From contig CAWJGZ010000002.1 of the NCBI GenBank assembly GCA_963842505.1, forward strand, positions 1,240,001-1,304,000: DNA of 64,000 nucleotides, in the 5' to 3' direction. The notes beneath the pieces are model-generated. The model saw only the letters and a program-made list of their open reading frames with translations, searched no databases and had not been told where the DNA came from. Below, one piece after another: positions 27,039 through 34,844 of the stretch. Source of the DNA: PALSA-129 sp963842505 (lineage in GTDB: Bacteria > Acidobacteriota > Terriglobia > Bryobacterales > Bryobacteraceae). The position numbers were made by a program, and so were the translations under genes. The stretch's first letter is position 1, and the number at the start of each line of letters is the position of its first letter.

Positions 27039-28427
27039 GTGACGAACCATCGCTGTTTGCAAATCTGTCTGTTGGCTTTCGGGCTTGCGCTGACGCTGTC
27101 GGCGCAAGCCGGCGCATCCGGCAACTTCCGGATTGCCATGGTGGGTGATTCCATCATCGACCGGCGGATTTCGGTCTATGACGAACCGGGATATCTCCAG
27201 ATCTTCGAGCGCATCCGCGCAGCCGACACGGCCTTCACGAATTTCGAGATGCTGATCCACAATTTCGAGTACGCCGGCGCACCGGTGAGCGGCGGGACTT
27301 ACATGGGCGCTCCTCCGTATGTGCTGGATGAGCTCAAGTGGGCCGGGTTCAAGCTGTTCGCCATCGCGAATAACCATTCCTTCGATTTCGGCACCGAAGG
27401 CCTGCTCAGCAATCTCCGGCACTTCGAACGCGCAGGTGTGGTTTACGCTGGCGCCGGAGAGAATCTGGCGCGTGCCCGCGCGCCGGGTTACCTCGATACT
27501 AAAAAGGGGCGAGTGGCGCTGATCGCTTGCGCGTCGACCTTCTCGGTCCTTAGTCCGGCCGGAGAGCAGAGGCCCGATCTCAAGGGCCGGCCTGGCTTGA
27601 ATCCGCTGCGCTTCAAGACCACCTACACGGTTGAGCCCGCCACGCTGGCGTCACTGCGTGCGCTCGCCACCGGCGGTAGCGAAGAAGGAGGCGGCGGAGC
27701 GAGCGGCCGTGGCGGCGAGCTGCGTTTTCTCGGCGCGACCTTTCGCGCGGGCGAAAAGCCCGGCGTGAAAACCGAGCCGGACCTGAACGATCTCAAGGGC
27801 ATCACTGCTGAAATTCGCGATGCGCGCCGGCAAGCGGACTGGGTGGTGGTTTCGACCCACTGCCACGAACGCGTGCCGGGAGATCGCGAGGTTCCGCCGG
27901 AATTTCTGGTGGCGTTCGCGCATGCCGCCATCGATGCCGGCGCCGACGTGTTCGTGGGTCATGGGCCGCACGTCCTCCGTGGAATCGAAATTTACAGAGG
28001 TAAACCGATCTTCTATAGCCTAGGAAATTTCCTTTTTCAGAACGATACGATTCGCTTCCAGCCCCAGGAGAACTACGCGCAGTATAATCTGCCGCTGACG
28101 GCCACGCCCGCCGATTTCTACGATGCCCGCTCGGCTAACGACACGCGCAGTTATCCCGCTGATCATGAGTACTGGGAGAGTGTCGAGGCGGAGGCGGTGT
28201 TCAATTCCAAGCGCGAAGTGACGGAAATCGATCTTTACCCTATCACCCTCGGTTTCGGGCAGAGCCGCACTCAACGCGGACGCCCGCTGCCCGCCGATGC
28301 GCAGCTTGCGCGGGTGATCATCGACCGCGTCGCCAAGCTTTCGAGCGCCATGGGGACGAAGGTCGCCTTCGACCAGGGCAAAGGAGTCTGGGCCGCGAAC
28401 ACGCAGGCGAGCAACGCGGTACGCTAA
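27039..28427 (+). CDS. CapA-family (PGA_cap) metallophosphatase-like secreted protein
   Basis: A 462-residue exported protein of the CapA / poly-gamma-glutamate synthesis family, which has a calcineurin-like phosphatase fold. The GTG start is preceded by AGGAGG. A signal peptide ends around Leu-Ser-Ala-Gln-Ala-Gly-Ala. Family motifs run in order: Met-Val-Gly-Asp-Ser, Asn-Phe-Glu-Met, Asn-Asn-His-Ser-Phe-Asp-Phe-Gly, Ser-Thr-His-Cys-His-Glu, and Gly-His-Gly-Pro-His-Val-Leu-Arg-Gly followed by Phe-Tyr-Ser-Leu-Gly-Asn-Phe-Leu-Phe. No other capsule gene is nearby, so a role in polyglutamate export is not supported by context; hydrolysis of an envelope compound is as likely. Confidence 0.88.
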   Translation: MTNHRCLQICLLAFGLALTLSAQAGASGNFRIAMVGDSIIDRRISVYDEPGYLQIFERIRAADTAFTNFEMLIHNFEYAGAPVSGGTYMGAPPYVLDELKWAGFKLFAIANNHSFDFGTEGLLSNLRHFERAGVVYAGAGENLARARAPGYLDTKKGRVALIACASTFSVLSPAGEQRPDLKGRPGLNPLRFKTTYTVEPATLASLRALATGGSEEGGGGASGRGGELRFLGATFRAGEKPGVKTEPDLNDLKGITAEIRDARRQADWVVVSTHCHERVPGDREVPPEFLVAFAHAAIDAGADVFVGHGPHVLRGIEIYRGKPIFYSLGNFLFQNDTIRFQPQENYAQYNLPLTATPADFYDARSANDTRSYPADHEYWESVEAEAVFNSKREVTEIDLYPITLGFGQSRTQRGRPLPADAQLARVIIDRVAKLSSAMGTKVAFDQGKGVWAANTQASNAVR

Positions 28428-28479
28428 CATACACACATGAATACCCGGCCCTGTAAATAGCCGATAAGTACGATCGACT

Positions 28480-28489
28480 GTTACGTAAC
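28480..28489. promoter_or_regulatory. 10-bp perfect palindrome before the HTH fusion gene
   Basis: gttacgtaac, a perfect palindrome, lies 4 bases before the GAGGA ribosome-binding site of the downstream gene; a second small palindrome (cgatcg, 28471-28476) is next to it. It could be an autoregulatory site for the encoded helix-turn-helix protein. This is inference only. Confidence 0.3.
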
Positions 28490-28499
28490 TGTTGAGGAT

Positions 28500-30596
28500 A
28501 TGATGGAACGTGCATCGTCGGAACTTTTCAATTTGATGAATGAAGCTATTAGGCAAAAGCAAGAGGCCGAAAAGACGAAGCTCACTTCAAGACAAATTGC
28601 CAGGCATTTGCGGATCAGCGACCAGCGTTTTTCTACCTATGCCACTGGGTCGCGCATTCCCCGCCAGGCCTTCGCTGAGAAGCTGGCAAACTATTTTTTC
28701 AGAACGAGAGAAGACCGTACGCAGTTTTTGAGCGCTCTCAATGCGATTCGCGCCAGCGTCCAGGGTGCCAATCGTGAAACTCCCCGGAGTGGTCTCCTCG
28801 AGCGACTGGCGCGGGGCGAGCCGCTTCGCGTCAGTACGCTCGAGATCGAGCCATTTGCCGGCACGAATGTCGACTTCTTCGATCAGATCTTCCATCGTTT
28901 TTTTCGCTTAAGTGGCCTGACTACTCGCTATATTCCGAAGCTGAGCTTCGAGATTGGAAAAGCCTTGTGGCAAAACACGCTCGATTTGTGTCTGGGCTGT
29001 TTTGCCAGCGTGGATCGTTCCGTCCTGGCCCACTTTTGGACCGCTCCGATCCGCTTGAGCTTGGGAGCTATTATTCATAGCAAACATGAACAAGAAAGGG
29101 AGAGGGTCAAGCGAATATTGAGCCTTCAAGAACACAAGATCCACCATATCCGGCCGATTGTAGTAAAGGGGGAAGTGGGACATATTTACTGCCGGGAGCG
29201 GTTGGGGTTTGAACCGGCAGACATTGTATGCCTGGAACAGCTGAAGCCTGCGGTCTTGGCTGACAGCCTTCGACAACTGTGCACAGAGTCGGCTCCAATC
29301 CCTGTCGTGGTGGTCAACGAACACACAGCCTTCAGCCTGCTCCGGGAGCTTCGCACCGAGGGCATACCAGTGATTCCGCTTACTACGCGGGAGAACACCT
29401 TAACGGACATAGCTCGCCGCGAGTTGCCTCAGTATTTTCTCGGTTTTGCTTGCGGCCGCGGACAGGAGGAGCTACGAGCTATGATTGACCAGGCATTCTG
29501 GCTGTTCCTATCTACCGAATTGGATACTACCGCGGATGCCCTGGCCGCCTTGTACGAAAACCTGATGCAAAATCTGTCTGCTGCCAGCGGCAATTCCGAA
29601 GCAGTTGTGGACTACTACTTTGAACGCCCTCCTGAACCGCACAATGGTGAGATCGAAGCGCGTCGTTTTCGGCTGGCCCGCGACTGGACGCTTAATGCAC
29701 TGATGCTGGACCGGAAGTCCATAGCGGATTATCCGACGTTCGGACCGTGGAGGGCAATTTTAGGGCGCGCTCGCGAGATCGTTCAGGAGGGCGTCGCACT
29801 CGACCCTGGAGAGATCAATAATCAAATTGGTCTTTGTACTGGCTACCCCGATCGCCCACGTCCTCTATCTCATGATCAATTCCGCGAACTGTGCGCGGTG
29901 TTCGATCTACCGGAGCCGGAACTGGGCTATGCGCAGCGGCAATACATATTTGAGGATCACGATATGGTACGGGCTACGATTCAGAATGCGTTGCGCGACG
30001 GGTCGCTGCCGCCACTAGAACCGCCGGCTCTGCATGTTGTGGTTGTATCGCCTCTAACAAAAGAAGGCGCAAGCATAGCATCTGGTTTCATCGGTGAGAT
30101 GTCAAAACTGTATGTTCGTGAGTTGGGAGAAAGCAATAGCGCGACAAAGCAGATTAATGAGTTCCTCTCACCAACCGTCGTCGATCCCATTGAGAGGTAT
30201 CAAGGCCTTTCCCGGGAATTTACCAGCGTGGTCCTCGCCTCGCATGGAAAGCATGGGCGGCATTATGTCGGCTGTGTTTGCCTTCGTCCGCACAAGGATG
30301 ACCGAGGCGAAGCGATACGAGGGGAATTGGAACTGTGCTACCTGTTTGTACTGGAGCCTTTCCGCAAACTCAAAATAGCCCGGCACCTCATTCACAAGGC
30401 CCACCAAGTAGCGAAGGAGCAACACTATACTACCCTCGTTTGTTTAATGCTCCCGCAATATTTCGAAGGGATCCTTTACTTGGAAAAGCGTGGCTTTACG
30501 CGTTCCCCCGACCGTCTAGGGAAGGATGGCAGGATCGTACTGGAGTACAAAACGGAAGACCCTTTTCCGTGCCCCAAGAGCTCCGCGAACCGCTGA
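28500..30596 (+). CDS. HTH / solute-binding-like / GNAT acetyltransferase fusion protein
   Basis: A 698-residue cytoplasmic protein (no signal peptide). Residues about 28-66 form an XRE-like helix-turn-helix (Ser-Arg-Gln-Ile-Ala-Arg-His-Leu-Arg-Ile-Ser-Asp-Gln-Arg-Phe-Ser). Residues about 108-355 match the pattern of a periplasmic-type bilobed solute-binding domain: Leu-Arg-Val-Ser-Thr, an amphipathic helix, Leu-Asp-Leu-Cys-Leu-Gly-Cys-Phe-Ala-Ser, Phe-Trp-Thr-Ala-Pro-Ile. A helical linker follows (360-505). Residues about 512-685 are a GNAT acetyltransferase with an acetyl-CoA loop-like Val-Leu-Glu-Pro-Phe-Arg-Lys-Leu-Lys-Ile-Ala and a late Tyr-Leu-Glu-Lys-Arg-Gly-Phe. GAGGA precedes the ATG; the next codon is also ATG. 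AT-rich codons are more frequent than in neighbours, suggesting transfer. A ligand-responsive regulator with an acetyltransferase output is the best guess. Confidence 0.75.
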   Translation: MMERASSELFNLMNEAIRQKQEAEKTKLTSRQIARHLRISDQRFSTYATGSRIPRQAFAEKLANYFFRTREDRTQFLSALNAIRASVQGANRETPRSGLLERLARGEPLRVSTLEIEPFAGTNVDFFDQIFHRFFRLSGLTTRYIPKLSFEIGKALWQNTLDLCLGCFASVDRSVLAHFWTAPIRLSLGAIIHSKHEQERERVKRILSLQEHKIHHIRPIVVKGEVGHIYCRERLGFEPADIVCLEQLKPAVLADSLRQLCTESAPIPVVVVNEHTAFSLLRELRTEGIPVIPLTTRENTLTDIARRELPQYFLGFACGRGQEELRAMIDQAFWLFLSTELDTTADALAALYENLMQNLSAASGNSEAVVDYYFERPPEPHNGEIEARRFRLARDWTLNALMLDRKSIADYPTFGPWRAILGRAREIVQEGVALDPGEINNQIGLCTGYPDRPRPLSHDQFRELCAVFDLPEPELGYAQRQYIFEDHDMVRATIQNALRDGSLPPLEPPALHVVVVSPLTKEGASIASGFIGEMSKLYVRELGESNSATKQINEFLSPTVVDPIERYQGLSREFTSVVLASHGKHGRHYVGCVCLRPHKDDRGEAIRGELELCYLFVLEPFRKLKIARHLIHKAHQVAKEQHYTTLVCLMLPQYFEGILYLEKRGFTRSPDRLGKDGRIVLEYKTEDPFPCPKSSANR

Positions 30597-30700
30597 AATG
30601 GCCCTTGCGGACCTGTGCTTGCAATGGTAGACCGCCGTTTGTTTGATATTTTCCGGCGTTGGAAGATACGAGCGACGCGGCACGCTAAAGCACGCCCCGC

Positions 30701-32971
30701 CTACCGGGCTTGCTGGATGGCGGCCAGGAGTTCAGACTCGGTGATGGCGCCGTCGAAACGCTTCACCTGCTTGCCGGCCTGATTATATACCAGGGTCACC
30801 GGAAGCGCATCCAATTTATATTGCTGCATGATAGCGTCGGAGCCTACGGCCACGGTGTAATCGATCGGATGCTTCTTGAGGAAACCCGGCACTTTGGCGG
30901 CTGCATCGTCGTCCATCGAGACGCCGATGAAGGCCACGCCTTGCGATGAGAACTGGTGGTAGAGCTTGTTGAAAAATGGGAATTCGCCGACACAGGGGAC
31001 GCAGTAAGTGGCCCAGAAATTCACAACCGCCACCTTGCCGGCCAGCGGGGCTGTCGCGAGCGGGCCGCCTTCGAGACGCGTGACGCGAGGATAGTCGCCG
31101 GCGGGGGCCAGCGCGGCCGAGGCAATCGGCGGACCCTGGGCCTGGTTAACCGGAGCCTTGTTAAGAAACGCGAGGAATTGAGCAGGGTCGCGGGTGAGAC
31201 CTTCGAACTTGGCGACCAGGTTTTCGTCGGGGTCGAGGATCACGTAGTAGGGCTCGGAGACGGTGTTGAACTTTTCGAGCTGCAACTTGGCGTTGGCTTG
31301 TGAGGCTGCGTCGGCACCGTCGGTATAGAGTTCGACGAGGACAAAGTTTTTGAGAACGGCGGCGATTTCCGGGCGGGCCAGCATGTTGGCACGCATCCAA
31401 TGGCAGTTGGTGCAGGCATAGCCGGTGAAATCGATGAAAACGAGTTTGTTCTCGCGGCGGGCGCGGTCGAGTGCTTCGCTGTATTGATCCTTCATCCAGA
31501 CCAGGCCATCGGAAGGCGCGGATGAACCGGCTTCGCCCGTGGGGATGAATGCGTCGAGCGATCCGAGCTTGCCGCCGGACATGCCGGGCCAAAGGCTGAG
31601 CGCGAGAATCAAGAACAACATGCCGCTAAGCAGGCGTCCGAGGCCCATATTCTCGTCCTGCTTGACGCCTTCCAGGCGGAGGAAGCCGAGGAGGTAAAGA
31701 CCAGCCATCGCGAAAAGCACGATCCACGCGGCAAGAAACCGGCCGCGCGTGAGAAAGCCCCATTGCAGCACCTGATCGACGCTGGCGAGGTACTTGAGGC
31801 TGAAGGCGAGAATCACGAAGCCCATCACCACTTTGACGCGCGCGAGCCAGCCGCCGGAACGCGGCAGGCGCTTCAGGTAAGACGGGAAGAGCGCCAGGAA
31901 GAAAAACGGCAGCGCCAGGCCGGTAGCGAACGTGACCATGCCGACAGCGGGACGCGCGCGGCCTTCGGTGACCGATGCAGCCAGTAGTGTGCCGACAAAT
32001 GGGCCGACGCAGGCAAAGGACGACAAGGCGAAGGTGAGCCCCATGAGCAGGGTTCCGGCGAAACCGCCTTTACCGGAGGACTGGTTCAAAGGCGTCAGGA
32101 TGGCGGATGGCACGGTGATTTCAAAAGCGCCCAGCAGGCTGAGTCCGAAAGCGATGAACAGGCCTGTGATGAAGCCGTTGACCCATGGGTTGGAGCCAAG
32201 TTGTTTGACGCCGACCGGTCCGAGCACCAGCGTGGTGAGGAGTCCGAGACCGGAGAAGAGAACAATGATCCCCAGGCAAAAGACCACTGCCTGAATGACG
32301 CCGTCGCGCTTTCCGCCAGACTGCTGGTTGAGAAAGTACGACATGGTGATCGGGATCATGGGGAAGACGCAAGGCGTGAAAATGCAGGCTAAGCCTAAAC
32401 CAAAAGCGACCAGCAGGAAGGCGCCCCAGCCCGTTGAAACGGGCGGCGGAGTGACGCTAGAAGAAGGCTTCGGAGCATGGGCTTCGGCATAGCCGGCGGG
32501 GATGGCGGTGGTTGGCGCCGGGGCAGCCGGGTCGATGATGATGGCGGCAGTACCAGTCCACTTACCGGGTACGCACGTCGTGTCGGTGCAGGTCTGGTAG
32601 CGGATGTTGACGGAAAGCGTAGCAGGCCCGGCGGAGGCATCCGCGGGCAGCTTGACGTCGAGCAGGAAGACTTCGTTGCTTTCGTAGAATTCGGCTTCAG
32701 CGTTGAGGTTGTTGTCAAACGTACGCTTGGGCGCCGTCTGAAGCACGCGCTCTAGAGTGCCGGGCGAAATCTGGAAGTTGGCAGGAATGCCGGCGGCCGA
32801 AGCAGCCGAATAGAGATGCCAGCCGGAATCGATTCGTGCGGCGGCGCGGATTCGGACGGTGGAACCGGGCGGGGCGGATGCCGAGTCGGATTGAAGGCTC
32901 CAATCGGCGTGCTGCTGCCCCTGGGCGAAAGCCGAAGCCAGAGCCAGGAACAAGGTCGCGCCGAATCGCAC
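30701..32971 (-). CDS. DsbD-like thiol:disulfide transporter with an extra TlpA-type domain
   Basis: A 756-residue inner-membrane protein carrying reductant from cytoplasmic thioredoxin to the periplasm. In order: signal peptide; an N-terminal DsbD-alpha-like domain with a Cys pair (Cys-Thr-Asp-Thr-Thr-Cys) near residue 130; a membrane region of about eight helices with Phe-Thr-Pro-Cys-Val-Phe-Pro-Met-Ile-Pro and Phe-Ala-Cys-Val-Gly-Pro; a thioredoxin-like domain with Cys-Thr-Asn-Cys-His (about 520); and an additional C-terminal TlpA/ResA-type domain with Tyr-Cys-Val-Pro-Cys-Val-Gly-Glu-Phe-Pro. E. coli DsbD ends after one thioredoxin domain, so the second is a fused acceptor, perhaps for cytochrome c maturation. 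The gene starts 2 bases after plsX ends. Confidence 0.9.
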   Translation of the reverse strand: MRFGATLFLALASAFAQGQQHADWSLQSDSASAPPGSTVRIRAAARIDSGWHLYSAASAAGIPANFQISPGTLERVLQTAPKRTFDNNLNAEAEFYESNEVFLLDVKLPADASAGPATLSVNIRYQTCTDTTCVPGKWTGTAAIIIDPAAPAPTTAIPAGYAEAHAPKPSSSVTPPPVSTGWGAFLLVAFGLGLACIFTPCVFPMIPITMSYFLNQQSGGKRDGVIQAVVFCLGIIVLFSGLGLLTTLVLGPVGVKQLGSNPWVNGFITGLFIAFGLSLLGAFEITVPSAILTPLNQSSGKGGFAGTLLMGLTFALSSFACVGPFVGTLLAASVTEGRARPAVGMVTFATGLALPFFFLALFPSYLKRLPRSGGWLARVKVVMGFVILAFSLKYLASVDQVLQWGFLTRGRFLAAWIVLFAMAGLYLLGFLRLEGVKQDENMGLGRLLSGMLFLILALSLWPGMSGGKLGSLDAFIPTGEAGSSAPSDGLVWMKDQYSEALDRARRENKLVFIDFTGYACTNCHWMRANMLARPEIAAVLKNFVLVELYTDGADAASQANAKLQLEKFNTVSEPYYVILDPDENLVAKFEGLTRDPAQFLAFLNKAPVNQAQGPPIASAALAPAGDYPRVTRLEGGPLATAPLAGKVAVVNFWATYCVPCVGEFPFFNKLYHQFSSQGVAFIGVSMDDDAAAKVPGFLKKHPIDYTVAVGSDAIMQQYKLDALPVTLVYNQAGKQVKRFDGAITESELLAAIQQAR

Positions 32972-32972
32972 G

Positions 32973-33989
32973 TCAATCTCCGGCTTTGCGGACTACTCCG
33001 CGGAGTTCGTCTTCGATGCGCTGGTTGATTTTCCCGCCGGAGAATTCCGCGGCCACGCGGATGGCGTTCTTGATGGCGTTGGCGTTGGAGCGGCCGTGAC
33101 AGATGATGCACGCGCCGCGCACGCCGAGCAGCGGCGCGCCTCCGTATTCGGAATAATCCAGGCGCTTCTTGAAAGTGGTGAAGGCGTTCTTGGCGATGAC
33201 GTATCCAATCTTGCCGGAGATGGTGGATTCGAGCGCTTCGCCCAGGAAGTGCTTGACCATGTCGCCCAACCCCTCGCTGACTTTCAGCGCTACATTGCCG
33301 ACGAAGCCGTCGCAGACCACCACATCCACGTTGCCGGCATAGATGTCGCTGCCTTCGACGTTGCCCACAAAGTTCAGGTTGAGGCTCTTAAACACAGGCA
33401 TGGCGGCGTGGGTGAGTTCGTTACCCTTGTGTTCTTCCGCGCCGATGGAGAGCAGGCCTACGCGCGGATTCTTGCGGCGCAGGATGGTGCGCGAATAGAT
33501 TTCAGCCATGACCGCGAACTGGCCCAACATGCGGGGAGTGCAATCGACGTTGGCGCCAACGTCCACCAGAACCACGGGAGTGCCTTCGGCGGTGGGGAGG
33601 ATGCCGACCAGAGCGGGGCGGTCCACGCCGGGAACCACACCCTGGACAATTTTGGCGGTGGCCATGACCGCGCCGGTGTTGCCGGCGGACACAAAGCCCT
33701 GCGCCACGCCATCGCGAACCAGACGCGAGGCGATGCGGAGGGAGCTATCGCGTTTGGCGCGGAAGGCCTTGGCGGCGCTGTCCTCCATGGTGACACGCTC
33801 GCTGGCGTGCACAATCTCAATAGGGAGCGTACCGTTGCCATCCTGCACCTGGAGCTCACGACGGACCAAGTCCTGCTGGCCCACCAGGATGACTTTAACT
33901 CCCAGGTCCCTGGCGGCGCGCATCGCCCCTTCGACTTCCGCTTTGGGGGCGTGGTCGCCGCCCATTGCATCAACCGCAATGGTCAGCAT
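32973..33989 (-). CDS. plsX: Phosphate acyltransferase PlsX
   Basis: PlsX makes acyl-phosphate from acyl-ACP, the first committed step of phosphatidic-acid synthesis in most bacteria. The 338-residue length is normal. The start Leu-Thr-Ile-Ala-Val-Asp-Ala-Met-Gly-Gly-Asp-His-Ala-Pro is the family signature, and Ala-Val-Met-Ala-Thr-Ala and Val-Leu-Val-Asp-Val-Gly-Ala-Asn are also characteristic. It lies in the common yceD-rpmF-plsX order, 12 bp after rpmF. Here the next gene is not fabH but the DsbD-like gene. Confidence 0.97.
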   Translation of the reverse strand: MLTIAVDAMGGDHAPKAEVEGAMRAARDLGVKVILVGQQDLVRRELQVQDGNGTLPIEIVHASERVTMEDSAAKAFRAKRDSSLRIASRLVRDGVAQGFVSAGNTGAVMATAKIVQGVVPGVDRPALVGILPTAEGTPVVLVDVGANVDCTPRMLGQFAVMAEIYSRTILRRKNPRVGLLSIGAEEHKGNELTHAAMPVFKSLNLNFVGNVEGSDIYAGNVDVVVCDGFVGNVALKVSEGLGDMVKHFLGEALESTISGKIGYVIAKNAFTTFKKRLDYSEYGGAPLLGVRGACIICHGRSNANAIKNAIRVAAEFSGGKINQRIEDELRGVVRKAGD

Positions 33990-34001
33990 GTTGCGCCGGG
34001 G

Positions 34002-34184
34002 CTACTCTTGTACGACTTCGACAACTTCGCGGCCTTTGTATTGCCCACAATGGGCGCAGACGCGGTGGGGCAGCTTGGGTTCGTGGCAGTTGGGGCACTC
34101 GGACAGGCCGGCGGCCTTGAGCGCGTCATGCGCGCGGCGGGTACTCGTCCGCTCCTTGGAGTGTCTACGTTTCGGATTCGGCAT
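34002..34184 (-). CDS. rpmF: 50S ribosomal protein L32
   Basis: A 60-residue L32. It begins Met-Pro-Asn-Pro-Lys-Arg-Arg-His-Ser, typical of the family, and has the zinc-binding pattern Cys-Pro-Asn-Cys ... Cys-Ala-His-Cys, so it is the zinc-containing form. It is a structural part of the large ribosomal subunit. It sits between yceD-like and plsX genes, the conserved arrangement. Confidence 0.97.
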   Translation of the reverse strand: MPNPKRRHSKERTSTRRAHDALKAAGLSECPNCHEPKLPHRVCAHCGQYKGREVVEVVQE

Positions 34185-34243
34185 ATCTCTTTTTCAACCA
34201 ATCTTTCGTCCGCCGTGTGCGGCGGGGCACCTTCAAAAATGTA

Positions 34244-34747
34244 TCAGATCTGTAGCTTACGGAGTGCTTCCAGGCGATTGTCGTGAATTTCGGTGCGGCA
34301 ATCGCATTCGGCTTCGTTCCGGTTCTTACCACAGACGGGGCAAATTCCCTTGCAGTCCTGGCTGCACAGTCTCTGCATCGGCAAGGCCAGCAGTACCTGT
34401 TCGCGGAGGACGTCTTCCAGCTCCAGGCCGCCGTTCTCATAAAAACCGATCTGGGCTTCTCCCTCGTCGATTTCGACTTCTTCCACGCGCGCAATGACGG
34501 AAACAGGCTTGTAAAACAGGTCGAAGCCGACATCCAGCGGAAAACGGGCGGTTGCCAGGCAGCGATCGCAGACCGCCGTGATTTCCACAGTATAGCGGCC
34601 CTGGATGCGCACTTGCCCGCCGGTATTTTTCAGCAGCTCGGCAGAGCCGACGGCGTGCAAAGGAGAAGCCTGCTCCAGATTCTCACTGGCAAACTCGATC
34701 TGAGCGGGCTCGAAAGATTCGTCGAAGCGAATCTTACGCAGCTCCAT
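34244..34747 (-). CDS. YceD/DUF177 family protein
   Basis: A 167-residue DUF177 protein, linked in other bacteria to 23S rRNA/ribosome assembly and nearly always beside rpmF. The C-terminal half has the four-Cys pattern of the family: Leu-Cys-Ser-Gln-Asp-Cys-Lys-Gly-Ile-Cys-Pro-Val-Cys-Gly, followed by Cys-Asp-Cys. A second Cys pair (Cys-Asp-Arg-Cys-Leu) is near residue 60. The start at 34747 gives the family-like opening Glu-Leu-Arg-Lys-Ile; upstream in-frame ATGs at 34768 and 34843 add arginine/phenylalanine-rich sequence that looks untranslated. Confidence 0.9.
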   Translation of the reverse strand: MELRKIRFDESFEPAQIEFASENLEQASPLHAVGSAELLKNTGGQVRIQGRYTVEITAVCDRCLATARFPLDVGFDLFYKPVSVIARVEEVEIDEGEAQIGFYENGGLELEDVLREQVLLALPMQRLCSQDCKGICPVCGKNRNEAECDCRTEIHDNRLEALRKLQI

Positions 34748-34844
34748 CTCTTTGACACTAAGGAACATAAAGGCAAACCTGGATGCAGGGCGGAACCTAG
34801 CCATTATAGCAGCAAAGCCGCTGAATGGCGGACGCCGATCCATC

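Noticed and set aside
33096..34286. A 396-codon plus-strand frame across plsX and rpmF
   Set aside because: Antisense to two certain conserved genes; the composition is that of a shadow frame.
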